Shown here piece by piece: positions 1 through 5,107 of a DNA stretch of 7,503 nucleotides (within the stretch, counting starts at the first letter, position 1; every line of letters begins with the position of its first letter). The notes beneath the pieces are model-generated. The model was given only the letters and a program-made list of their open reading frames with translations, was not told where the DNA came from and made no database searches. A program made the position numbers and the translations under genes. Origin of the DNA: Candidatus Fermentibacteraceae bacterium (GTDB taxonomy: Bacteria > Fermentibacterota > Fermentibacteria > Fermentibacterales > JCC-6); contig JAGGYZ010000321.1 in NCBI GenBank assembly GCA_021162285.1, forward strand, positions 1 to 7,503, in the 5' to 3' direction.

Positions 1-69
1 GCAGGAATAGACTTCTTCCTGTTCAAAGGCAACTACAGCGACCCTGAATTACGGAAACTTCTTTTGTAA
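1..69 (+). CDS. 3' end of an unidentified gene (partial)
   Basis: The window opens in an open frame that reads 22 codons (AGIDFFLFKGNYSDPELRKL, then two Leu) and stops at TAA 67-69. The start lies outside the window. The peptide looks like a normal soluble C-terminus with a final amphipathic helix, and its codon use is ordinary. The tail is too short to name a family. It is co-directional with nothing nearby; the next coding genes lie on the opposite strand. Frame choice is an inference from the uninterrupted reading and protein-like composition. Confidence 0.45.
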   Translation, partial: AGIDFFLFKGNYSDPELRKLLL

Positions 70-190
70 CCACCTCTGCTGAACAGGCTCTTCAGAGAAA
101 GCAGGGAGAAGAATGCATGTCAGCCCATAACCCCATTTCCCTGTACTGATCAGAAGAACTCGGCTGAAAAGCAACTGAAAAGCCAGAGAA

Positions 191-208
191 GGACTGAGGT
201 TCCAGTCC
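191..208. other. Perfect 6-bp stem-loop
   Basis: GGACTG (191-196) pairs perfectly with CAGTCC (203-208) around a 6-base loop. On the minus strand the stem is followed by TTCTCTGGCTTTT, which makes it a weak candidate terminator for the minus-strand operon ending at 354. The distance of about 150 bases from the stop and the broken T-tract keep this uncertain. Confidence 0.35.
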
Positions 209-219
209 AGATAGCCCCA

Positions 220-241
220 GTCGGAATTACCTGCTTCCGAC
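220..241. other. Perfect 7-bp stem-loop
   Basis: GTCGGAA (220-226) pairs perfectly with TTCCGAC (235-241) around an 8-base loop. It lies 11 bases from the previous stem-loop, and no T-tract follows on either strand. Its role is unknown. It could be part of a structured RNA or a protein-binding inverted repeat. Confidence 0.4.
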
Positions 242-266
242 GAAAAGCCTTCGGTGCTGTATGCTT

Positions 267-320
267 AGATCTTTGTGCTGTTCATTCGTTCCGGCACCCC
301 GTAGTAGACAGTTATCGAAC
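267..320 (+). repeat. Dispersed repeat, copy A
   Basis: Contains the family core GGCACCCC at 293-300. Bases 269-300 match copy E (2536-2567) at 30 of 32 positions by hand alignment. The right half, from GTAGTAG to the closing GAAC at 317-320, is more diverged from copies B-D (about 21 of 28 over the core). The copy lies between the stop of the nucleotidyltransferase gene and the partial gene at the left edge. GTTC (288-291) and GAAC (317-320) could close a long imperfect hairpin. Confidence 0.7.
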
Positions 321-353
321 TGAGAGACATAAAAGCCGGCATAAAAGAAAGCA

Positions 354-896
354 TCATTTTTGAGTTGAGATCAATGTACCTTTCAACTCAGTAAAGTCTT
401 CCTTTTTACCCTCACCAATTGACCAGCGTTCTATTTCCTGAACATCAACCTTTTGCTGCCCTGCGACCAGATATGCCTGTTCAAGACATTCGGTATCACC
501 GGTGTGAAAGAACCAGGCCAATCTATCCTTCACACAGTCTGTAGGACTGAGCAATCTCAGACATCCTACAGATGTCGTTATCTCTTCATATTCTGTGATT
601 GGCTCGTTGCCGATACCCAGTGGCCCAGCTGGAAACTCAACAAGAAGATCTGTATCAGTGTGCTTGAAGTAGCGATTCATCTCAACAAAACCCAAGCTGC
701 ACATGCACCTTGTAATAGCAGCTCTTGAAAAAAGCCCTACTTCAATGAAGTCTAAATCCATGGAGACATATTTGTCATCACTGTAAATAGAAACGCAGGA
801 CCCTCCACTCAATACAACTGTGATTCCGCACTCTCTGAGTTTTGAGGCTACATATGAAGCAAACTCTGTTCTGCTCATATCAGAAATGGGTTTCAC
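354..896 (-). CDS. Minimal nucleotidyltransferase, toxin-like partner of a winged-helix protein
   Basis: 180 residues. The N-terminal third carries a pol-beta-type nucleotidyltransferase signature: VLSGGS at 28-33, then SMDLDF at 45-50, giving the metal-binding pair D47 and D49. E87 in VEFP is a candidate third carboxylate. A conserved-looking LLSPTDCVKDRL lies at 115-126. From memory, this resembles a family of short NTases that travel with a small winged-helix partner. MNT and AbiEii NTases act as toxins or toxin regulators by transferring nucleotides or AMP to RNA or protein; that role here is inference. The start is GTG at 896, overlapping the upstream stop as GTGA, with a purine-rich ribosome site (AAGGGGAAG) inside the upstream gene. 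An internal ATG (Met7) is the alternative. Translational coupling with the upstream gene is likely. The catalytic residues look intact, so I see no sign of decay. Confidence 0.8.
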   Translation of the reverse strand: MKPISDMSRTEFASYVASKLRECGITVVLSGGSCVSIYSDDKYVSMDLDFIEVGLFSRAAITRCMCSLGFVEMNRYFKHTDTDLLVEFPAGPLGIGNEPITEYEEITTSVGCLRLLSPTDCVKDRLAWFFHTGDTECLEQAYLVAGQQKVDVQEIERWSIGEGKKEDFTELKGTLISTQK

Positions 897-1225
897 AAGG
901 GCTTCCCCTTCCTTCTGGGTCTTCCCCTGAAAATGAGAAGTCGCTCCCGCTCCTCCAGCGGCAAGAACTGAAGAGCCCTCTGCAGTAGCTGCAGGAACTC
1001 CTTCAGCAAAGGATATCTTGGATTGAACTCATATAATCTGGTTCTTCCAACTTTATTACTTATCAGCAAACCACCAGATTCAAACTTCTCCAGCTGCGTT
1101 TGTATTCCGAAGAGATTTCTTTTGTAGAACTCTGCTATCTCAGTAGCGTAGCTTTTTTGCCTCGCAGCAAGAAATAGTAGAACTCTCTCCGCATCCTCTG
1201 ACACTAAAAAGGAATCAAGTATCAC
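893..1225 (-). CDS. Small winged-helix DNA-binding protein, probable antitoxin/autorepressor
   Basis: 110 residues. Residues 10-67 read as an ArsR-like winged helix-turn-helix: a first helix (SEDAERVLLFLAAR), then YATEIAEFYKRN, then a recognition-helix segment LFGIQTQLEKFESGG, and a wing ending in GRTRLYEFNPRYPL (60-73). An amphipathic helix (74-88) follows, with a basic tail RPRRKGKPL (102-110). I recall this tail from small winged-helix proteins paired with short nucleotidyltransferases. It is the first gene of the operon and overlaps the NTase start by four bases, the order seen in AbiE systems (AbiEi antitoxin, then AbiEii). It is much shorter than AbiEi, so family identity is not claimed. 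The start codon is GTG at 1225, preceded by TAGGT. A palindrome 20 bases upstream is a likely self-regulatory operator. The role as antitoxin is inferred from context. Confidence 0.78.
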   Translation of the reverse strand: MILDSFLVSEDAERVLLFLAARQKSYATEIAEFYKRNLFGIQTQLEKFESGGLLISNKVGRTRLYEFNPRYPLLKEFLQLLQRALQFLPLEERERLLIFRGRPRRKGKPL

Positions 1226-1244
1226 AATTTACCTACCATCTTTT

Positions 1245-1260
1245 TTGGTTTTATAACCAA
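1245..1260 (-). promoter_or_regulatory. Palindromic operator candidate over the -10 of the wHTH-NTase operon
   Basis: TTGGTT (1245-1250) and AACCAA (1255-1260) form a perfect inverted repeat with a 4-base centre. On the minus strand it contains TATAAA (1250-1255), a good -10 hexamer. A -35-like TTAACA is the reverse complement of 1275-1280, at a long 19-base spacing. The GTG start lies 20 bases downstream of the palindrome. A winged-helix dimer bound here would block the promoter, so autorepression is a natural inference. Confidence 0.5.
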
Positions 1261-1280
1261 CTTCTTTGGTAATATGTTAA
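1250..1280 (-). promoter_or_regulatory. Putative promoter of the wHTH-NTase operon
   Basis: On the minus strand, TTAACA (1280-1275, five of six to the -35 consensus) is followed after 19 bases by TATAAA (1255-1250, five of six to the -10 consensus). The spacing is longer than ideal; using TTATAA as the -10 gives 18 bases. The surrounding DNA is AT-rich, unlike the genes. Confidence 0.4.
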
Positions 1281-1330
1281 AAATCAGAATACAGGCAAAC
1301 TGGACCTGTCTCTCTTGCCGGGCACTGCGA

Positions 1331-1372
1331 AGAACTTACAGTCTGGCACCCCGTAATGGATGCTTTTGGAAC
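1331..1372 (+). repeat. Dispersed repeat, copy B
   Basis: A 42-base unit that matches copy C (1401-1442) at 38 of 42 positions, 70 bases apart. It contains CTGGCACCCCGTA, then TGGATGC and a closing GGAAC. GCACC and GGATGC can pair imperfectly across the unit. It lies upstream of the wHTH-NTase operon, outside its putative promoter. Confidence 0.75.
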
Positions 1373-1400
1373 TACACTGGAATAAGCTACAGTGACTGGG

Positions 1401-1442
1401 AGAACTTACAGTCTGGCACCCCGAAGTGGATGCTTCGGGAAC
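1401..1442 (+). repeat. Dispersed repeat, copy C
   Basis: Near-identical to copy B (38 of 42), with the same left part GAACTTACAGTCTGGCACC and the same TGGATGC and GGAAC on the right. Separated from B by 28 bases that contain an inverted CACTG/CAGTG. It is followed by a perfect stem-loop, GTAGAA 1448-1453 with TTCTAC 1458-1463. Confidence 0.75.
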
Positions 1443-1477
1443 CCTCTGTAGAAGGAATTCTACTGTTTTGTAGAAGA

Positions 1478-1524
1478 AGATCTATGCGTTCGTATTGGTA
1501 CCCCGTATTGGATGCGTTTAGAAC
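1478..1524 (+). repeat. Dispersed repeat, copy D
   Basis: The right half (1497-1524, GGTACCCCGTATTGGATGC and on to GAAC) matches copy B at 24 of 28 positions. The left half begins AGATCT like copy A and contains GTTCG, linking the A/E and B/C types into one family. It is followed by a stem-loop, AGAAGT 1528-1533 with ACTTCT 1540-1545. Confidence 0.65.
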
Positions 1525-1585
1525 CGTAGAAGTTTTTCGACTTCTCAAATAGCAGCTTAATGGTAAGAATCTGAATTGTCGTGGT

Positions 1586-1620
1586 GGCAGTGCAACGGTT
1601 TCCACCGCTGCACTGCCTTT
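1586..1620. terminator. Strong hairpin, probable terminator
   Basis: GGCAGTGCA (1586-1594) pairs with TGCACTGCC (1609-1617). One A/C mismatch separates this from an inner CGGT/ACCG stem with a TTCC loop. The plus strand continues TTTCT, a short T-tract. It lies 16 bases past the stop of the minus-strand barrel gene, where a terminator is expected, but the T-tract is on the plus side. It may therefore end transcripts from either direction, including any plus-strand RNA through repeats B-D. Confidence 0.6.
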
Positions 1621-1632
1621 CTAAGGGATGTA

Positions 1633-2199
1633 TTACCAGTGATAACCTATTACAAGCCCGGAATGAGTTCCCCCGCATTCCTGATCAAGACCGTCAAAAT
1701 CAATTACGGCTTTTGTGTACCTAACTCCAAGGCCTAGATTAAAGTGTTGGCTAATTGTCCAGTATACTCCCCCACTAATACCGTACCCATTACCTGATTC
1801 ACTTATTGACTCCGATTGGCTTCCATTGCTCCCATTAAGTTCTGTGGTAGCGAATACTATTCCAGCCCTTACATATGGTCTGATAGTACTGTTCGGTGCC
1901 CAGTTTTTACCAACACCAAGAAGAATTTCAGTAGTAATCAATTCTAAATCTACACCATCTATTACATCATCTTTCATGGAGTACATGGATTCAATAACCC
2001 CGCATACAGGCCAATCTCGTTTCTGAAGGTCGAAGAGAATTCCTCCCTCGGTCTGTTCCTGAAATTCATCCGCCCAGTCATCACTAAGGGTTTTCATTCC
2101 CATGAATGCATTGATGTTTCCAGTCCAGTCTCCGGCAAAAGAGATTCCGGTTATCCCGAATAGAACAATCGCAAGTAAGGCAGCAGACACTCTTAGCAT
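1633..2199 (-). CDS. Outer-membrane beta-barrel protein
   Basis: 188 residues from ATG at 2199, chosen because AAGGAAGG lies 7 bases upstream and the protein then begins with a clear Sec signal peptide (MLRVSAALLAIVLFGITGIS, then FA, cleavage before GDW). The open frame extends 61 codons further upstream, but those residues do not look like secreted protein. The mature part alternates aromatic and glycine-rich strands and ends GTHSGLVIGYHW, with a terminal aromatic residue typical of barrels recognised by the BAM machinery. Segments such as GDWTGNINAFMGMKTL and GGVYWTISQHFNLGLGVRY resemble small porin-like OMP_b-brl domain proteins, probably eight strands. No substrate can be inferred. The gene is bracketed by repeats B-D and E, suggesting it moves or varies as a unit. 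Confidence 0.75.
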   Translation of the reverse strand: MLRVSAALLAIVLFGITGISFAGDWTGNINAFMGMKTLSDDWADEFQEQTEGGILFDLQKRDWPVCGVIESMYSMKDDVIDGVDLELITTEILLGVGKNWAPNSTIRPYVRAGIVFATTELNGSNGSQSESISESGNGYGISGGVYWTISQHFNLGLGVRYTKAVIDFDGLDQECGGTHSGLVIGYHW

Positions 2200-2231
2200 T
2201 GGATTTCCTTCCTTGTCGCTAGTTTTTTCAT
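2193..2231 (-). CDS. Possible 12-residue leader peptide upstream of the barrel gene
   Basis: An ATG at 2231 has a strong ribosome site (GGAGG, 5 bases away) and reads MKKLATRKEIQC before TAA at 2193-2195. This stop lies just past the start codon of the barrel gene (ATGCTAA), so a ribosome ending here would sit on the next start. This could be a translational-coupling leader or chance. It also contains the barrel gene's own AAGGAAGG site. Confidence 0.3.
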   Translation of the reverse strand: MKKLATRKEIQC

Positions 2232-2309
2232 TAATCCCTCCACTTTGAAGTGATTTTTCACCAGCCATAATTTCCCTGTGGCTTTCATTTATCACAATAC
2301 AATTCTTCA

Positions 2310-2337
2310 GGTATACCGTTAAAGAATCAGGAACCAA
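2310..2337 (-). promoter_or_regulatory. Putative promoter of the minus-strand barrel gene
   Basis: On the minus strand TTGGTT (2337-2332) is followed after 16 bases by TATACC (2315-2310). Each matches four of six consensus positions. This would give a leader of roughly 100 bases before the ATG at 2199. The call rests on pattern only. Confidence 0.3.
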
Positions 2338-2535
2338 GTTTAAATGTTCAAACTGCCTGAACGTAAAAGTGAACCATGGCAAATAGCATATTCAACTAGT
2401 TCAAGAAATGCAATAGATATTTCCCACTTAACTGATGTAAATTTAGTTGGGGGGCCGAATACAGATATTTCTGTTCTACTTATTTTAGCTGCTTGCATAA
2501 TGCTAAATGGAAAGCGTCTGGAGCTCTAAGTTGAT

Positions 2536-2581
2536 ATCTTTGTGCTTTTCATTCGTTCTGGCACCCCAGGTAGAATTCGAA
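2536..2581 (+). repeat. Dispersed repeat, copy E
   Basis: Bases 2536-2567 match copy A (269-300) at 30 of 32 positions, ending in the shared GGCACCCC. The right half (AGGTAGAATTCGAA) is diverged or truncated relative to copies B-D. It is the last copy in the window and marks the boundary between the barrel module and the tandem barrel genes. Confidence 0.7.
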
Positions 2582-2660
2582 ATTGGGAAGCAAAATGAAG
2601 GTTTAGATGCGGCTTCGCTGGGAAGAAAACAATATGCTTAACCAGACAAAATACTCAGAC

Positions 2661-2689
2661 TGGTCATTTTTACTGTGTCTTTGCATATT
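2661..2689 (+). promoter_or_regulatory. Weak putative promoter of the tandem barrel genes
   Basis: TGGTCA (2661-2666) and CATATT (2684-2689) are 17 bases apart. Each matches four of six positions of the sigma-70 hexamers. Position, about 35 bases before the ATG at 2726, is plausible. There is no other support. Confidence 0.22.
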
Positions 2690-2725
2690 GCAGTGGACTC
2701 GTAACACAACACAGGAAGGACTACG

Positions 2726-3220
2726 ATGAAGTCACTTATCGTTTTAGCAGTACTTGCCACCTTCGCCTTTGCAGGCGCAACGGAATTCGGACCGCAGCTG
2801 GGATACTGGATTCCTACAGGTGATGCAGGGGACGTTTTCGCCGGTAACTTCTACTTCGGCGGACAGTTCCTTTCACACATGCCGATGTTTGCCATCGAAG
2901 GTTCAATTGGTTACACTTCCCTGAAGGCTGACCCTGAAGATTCAACTTTTTCTGGCAGAATAATTCCGATTACCGTGGGCCTTCGCGGTTACTCCGGTAT
3001 ACTATACGCTGCAGGCGGTATTGAACTGGACATGGTAAAAACAGAGAGTGGAGTTGTTGGCGCTGTTCAGGAAAACTCCGACAGCGAATTCGGCGGATAC
3101 ATCGGTGGCGGTCTTATTACACCTCTTCCAAATGTTGCCGATGTTGACGTAAGTGCCAGAGTACACTTTGTCGACTTTGATGACATGTGGATCGGTCTTT
3201 GTGTCGGGCTCAACTTCTAA
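2726..3220 (+). CDS. Small outer-membrane beta-barrel-like protein, first of a tandem pair
   Basis: 164 residues. The signal peptide is MKSLIVLAVLATFAFA with cleavage before GATEF. The mature chain is about 148 residues, rich in glycine and aromatic residues in alternating strands, and ends DMWIGLCVGLNF, with the C-terminal Phe expected of barrel proteins. Motifs shared with the downstream paralogue include GPQxGYW, PTGDAGD, YFGGQ, LYAAGG, FGGYIG and HFVDF. The start is supported by AGGAAGGA 5 bases before the ATG. A strong terminator follows 16 bases after the stop. The family is not one I can name. A small barrel of about eight strands is inferred, and the ligand or role is unknown. It could alternatively be a periplasmic beta-rich protein. 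Confidence 0.75.
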   Translation: MKSLIVLAVLATFAFAGATEFGPQLGYWIPTGDAGDVFAGNFYFGGQFLSHMPMFAIEGSIGYTSLKADPEDSTFSGRIIPITVGLRGYSGILYAAGGIELDMVKTESGVVGAVQENSDSEFGGYIGGGLITPLPNVADVDVSARVHFVDFDDMWIGLCVGLNF

Positions 3221-3236
3221 CAAACAAAAGAGCAGG

Positions 3237-3268
3237 AAAGGGTGGCCAGATGGTCACCCTTTTTCTTT
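3237..3268 (+). terminator. Intrinsic terminator between the tandem barrel genes
   Basis: GGGTGGCC (3240-3247) pairs with GGTCACCC (3252-3259) through eight base pairs including one G-T, with loop AGAT. The stem is extended by AAA/TTT and followed by TTTTTCTTT. Only 26 bases separate the end of the T-tract from the next start codon, so the second gene probably depends on read-through or on a promoter inside the first gene. Confidence 0.8.
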
Positions 3269-3294
3269 CCACTTTGAACACGAAAGGATTTGTA

Positions 3295-3777
3295 ATGAAA
3301 GCACTTATAGTTGTGGCTGTTCTTACAGCTGTTTCCTTTGCGGGAATTGTTGAATACGGTCCACAGGTTGGATACTGGGCACCTACAGGTGACGCTGGAG
3401 ATGCTTATTCAGGTAATCTGTATTTTGGCGGTCAGGTGATCTTTCACCTGCCAGTAATTGCTGCTGAAGGTTCTGTGGGCTATCTGTCCTTGAAACCGGA
3501 TGTGGAAATTGCAGGTTTTTCAGGTTACATTCTCCCTGTAACGGTAGGAATCAGAAGCTACATGGGACCTTTGTACGCTGCAGGCGGGTTGGAAATGGAC
3601 GTCCAGAAAGTAGATTTTGGCGGCGAAAAGGATACTGAAAATGATTTTGGCGGCTACATCGGTGTCGGTGTTGTACCGGCTGTTCCCTTTGCAGCAGACA
3701 TTGATGCCAGCGTAAGACTGCACTTTGTTGACTTCGAAGACATGTGGATAGGCGTTACAGTTGGTCTGAATTTCTAA
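3295..3777 (+). CDS. Small outer-membrane beta-barrel-like protein, second of a tandem pair
   Basis: 160 residues from ATG at 3295, preceded by AAAGGA 6 bases upstream. This start gives the signal peptide MKALIVVAVLTAVSFA followed by GIVEY, aligning exactly with the upstream paralogue. A longer open frame from 3187 would only add residues read through the upstream gene and terminator. By hand count about 94 of 160 positions are identical to the first protein, with one four-residue gap near residue 110. The N-terminal PTGDAGD region and the C-terminal HFVDFEDMWIG segment are best conserved. It ends VGLNF. This is a clear tandem duplication. Divergence is spread through the putative surface loops, which suggests different exposure or ligand, but that is inference. 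Confidence 0.78.
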   Translation: MKALIVVAVLTAVSFAGIVEYGPQVGYWAPTGDAGDAYSGNLYFGGQVIFHLPVIAAEGSVGYLSLKPDVEIAGFSGYILPVTVGIRSYMGPLYAAGGLEMDVQKVDFGGEKDTENDFGGYIGVGVVPAVPFAADIDASVRLHFVDFEDMWIGVTVGLNF

Positions 3778-3799
3778 CGGAAATAATCAAATATTCAGA

Positions 3800-3825
3800 G
3801 GCGGTCTTCATGAAGGCCGCCTTTT
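3800..3825. terminator. Terminator shared by convergent barrel and MFS genes
   Basis: GGCGGTCTT (3800-3808) pairs with AAGGCCGCC (3813-3821) over nine base pairs including one T-G, with loop CATG, followed by TTTT. It lies 22 bases after the second barrel gene and 2 bases past the stop of the oppositely oriented MFS gene. It therefore likely serves the plus strand and perhaps both strands. Confidence 0.75.
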
Positions 3826-3827
3826 CA

Positions 3828-5105
3828 TTAATCAGAATCCGGACTCTCAGATCGTTTTCTGTAGTGAAGAAGAAACAGAATACTGGCCGTTGTGAAAAAC
3901 AGGAAGGACAGCAGAAAGTTTGCTGTAAAACCCAGATACTTCATAACAACACTGCCCAGTACAGGAGCAAAGAAACCCCTCATGGCTGTTGCTGTTACAT
4001 GAAGCCCCTGGTAAGTGGCGGTTCTTCCCTCAGGTGCAAAAAACATACTGGACATGTTCCAGGATATGACGACACCGGCAATACCGATGGCGAAAGCTGC
4101 CCATGCGGCGTAGTAAAGCGGTATTCCAATTGATGGAAACAGGCTGCTTCCAACAAGAAGAAGGGGAAAACCCGCAAGTATAAAACACACAACTCCAGTA
4201 AACTTGAAAGGATGTAGTTTGTCCATCTTCGAGCCGAGAAAAGGAGCCAGAAGCAGCAGACCAAGCTGCCCTATAACACCTTTTGCCAGAGCATACTGCT
4301 CGTAAGACAGACCCAGAACTTCCTGAGAGTAAAAAGGCAATGCCGGCTGAACGGTCATGAAACCGAAACCATATATCATGAAAAACATCTCGAACTTGAG
4401 GAACTCCCTGTCGCCTTTCAGAACCTGCCCGATACTTTTAAAGAAGTCGCGAATGTTTGATTCCGCAACTGCCACCGGGTCTTTCATTCCTCTTGCCATA
4501 AAGCCCATTACAACAGCCTGTGCACTGCCCATAACACCCTCGACAACGAACAGCCATCTGTAGAAGGAAAAGTCTGCGTCAAGCAGGGCACCGACAACCA
4601 TTGCAGCCGGCAGGGCAAACAGGTTAAGGGCTGTCATTGTCCATCCGAAAAGCAGCCCCCTGTGACCCTTGTTGTACCTGCTGCGCATAACTGCATTCTG
4701 CCCGGGTATCACCAGGCTGTTACTGCTGAAGTACAGAAACAGCAGGATCAGCATGAAGTTTACACTGCTGGAGAAGAACATCAGGGCTATGGGCAGCCGA
4801 AGAGCAGCTCCAATGAAAATGGCAGTTGAATGTCGGTTACTGCTGTCTACAAAGTGACTTGTCACAACACTGAACAGGTTGCTCACCGGCCATATCATCG
4901 CCAGAAGGGTAATCTGTACAACGCTTGCCCCGAGACCGTTGGTTGCTATGTAGTCGTGATTCATCATCACACCGGCAGCTACAGCACCGAAAATCTGACT
5001 CAACAGATGTAGTTTGAATGCTCCCTTTTCGTCGGCGGTGAGAGACATTGAAAAAAGCGAGCGGTCCGCCAGATCAGGGGGAACCGCTCTTCTGTTAAAA
5101 AACAA
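3828..5105 (-). CDS. MFS permease, substrate unknown
   Basis: 425 residues with about 12 hydrophobic segments in two halves, separated by a charged central loop near residues 200-235 (MARGMKDPVAVAES and on to KGDREFLKFE), the layout of a Major Facilitator Superfamily permease. The loop after the second helix reads SHFVDSSNRHST, a diverged form of motif A. The equivalent loop in the second half reads GSKMDKLHPFKF. The start is taken as TTG at 5105 because GGGAGAG lies about 7 bases upstream, overlapping the end of cysC. The first ATG (residue 20, at 5048) has no ribosome site. It is the second gene of an operon, two bases after the APS kinase stop. The substrate cannot be read from the sequence. 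Context hints at a sulfur- or sulfate-ester-related compound, only as a guess. Confidence 0.82.
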   Translation of the reverse strand: MFFNRRAVPPDLADRSLFSMSLTADEKGAFKLHLLSQIFGAVAAGVMMNHDYIATNGLGASVVQITLLAMIWPVSNLFSVVTSHFVDSSNRHSTAIFIGAALRLPIALMFFSSSVNFMLILLFLYFSSNSLVIPGQNAVMRSRYNKGHRGLLFGWTMTALNLFALPAAMVVGALLDADFSFYRWLFVVEGVMGSAQAVVMGFMARGMKDPVAVAESNIRDFFKSIGQVLKGDREFLKFEMFFMIYGFGFMTVQPALPFYSQEVLGLSYEQYALAKGVIGQLGLLLLAPFLGSKMDKLHPFKFTGVVCFILAGFPLLLVGSSLFPSIGIPLYYAAWAAFAIGIAGVVISWNMSSMFFAPEGRTATYQGLHVTATAMRGFFAPVLGSVVMKYLGFTANFLLSFLFFTTASILFLLHYRKRSESPDSD

Positions 5106-5107
5106 AC

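Larger units (their letters stand above)
70..353. other. Gene-free stretch with several stem-loops and repeat copy A
   Basis: I see no gene in these 284 bases. They hold an imperfect hairpin just after the partial gene (CTCTGCT at 74-80 against AGCAGGG). There is a doubled CTGAAAAGC (164-172 and 175-183). Two perfect stem-loops follow: GGACTG 191-196 with CAGTCC 203-208, and GTCGGAA 220-226 with TTCCGAC 235-241. Repeat copy A comes next (267-320). None of the hairpins is followed by a clean T-tract on the plus strand. Read on the minus strand, the 191-208 stem is followed by TTCTCT, so it could act as a weak terminator for the nucleotidyltransferase operon. Confidence 0.45.
1281..1632. other. 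Gene-free stretch holding repeats B, C, D and hairpins
   Basis: No convincing gene lies here. A plus-strand open frame at 1274-1552 is mostly repeat sequence read in different frames, so it is not treated as coding. The stretch carries three repeat copies at 70- and 82-base spacing, short perfect stem-loops after copies C and D, and a strong hairpin at 1586-1617. Confidence 0.55.
2338..2725. other. Stretch between divergent genes: doubtful small ORF, repeat E, upstream region of the barrel pair
   Basis: A plus-strand frame from ATG 2344 to TAA 2529 would give 61 residues with a hydrophobic stretch near its end. Its ribosome site is weak and distant, and it begins next to the putative promoter of the divergent barrel gene, so I do not call it a gene. 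Repeat copy E begins 7 bases after its stop. The rest, 2580-2725, holds the probable promoter of the tandem barrel genes and no other feature I can support. Confidence 0.4.

Noticed and set aside
181..241. tRNA-like segment (GGTTCCAGTCC resembles a T-arm)
   Set aside because: No acceptor stem or anticodon arm can be built around it. The segment is better explained by two simple stem-loops.
361..390. Terminator of the NTase gene (TGAGTTGA paired with TCAACTCA)
   Set aside because: The 8-bp inverted repeat lies inside the last codons, before the stop, and on the minus strand is followed by A residues, not T.
1331..1524. CRISPR array
   Set aside because: Only two near-identical 42-base units with one 28-base gap, a diverged third at a different spacing, isolated copies elsewhere, and no cas genes in view.
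1274..1552. Plus-strand open frame of 92 codons across repeats B-D
   Set aside because: The repeat copies are read in different frames, the peptide has no protein-like pattern, and no ribosome site precedes it. The DNA repeats explain the sequence.
2200..2382. Longer N-terminus (61 extra residues) for the barrel protein
   Set aside because: It would bury the signal peptide inside the protein. The ATG at 2199 has its own AAGGAAGG site and an ideal signal peptide.
2344..2529. 61-codon plus-strand ORF
   Set aside because: Weak and distant ribosome site, starts next to the putative promoter of the divergent barrel gene, and no recognisable protein pattern.
267..2581. Integron attC sites
   Set aside because: The repeats lack the RYYYAAC and GTTRRRY core sites, no integrase is present, and the modules carry their own promoters.
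3187..3294. Longer N-terminus for the second tandem barrel protein
   Set aside because: It would read through the end of the first gene in another frame and through the terminator. The paralogue alignment begins exactly at the ATG at 3295.
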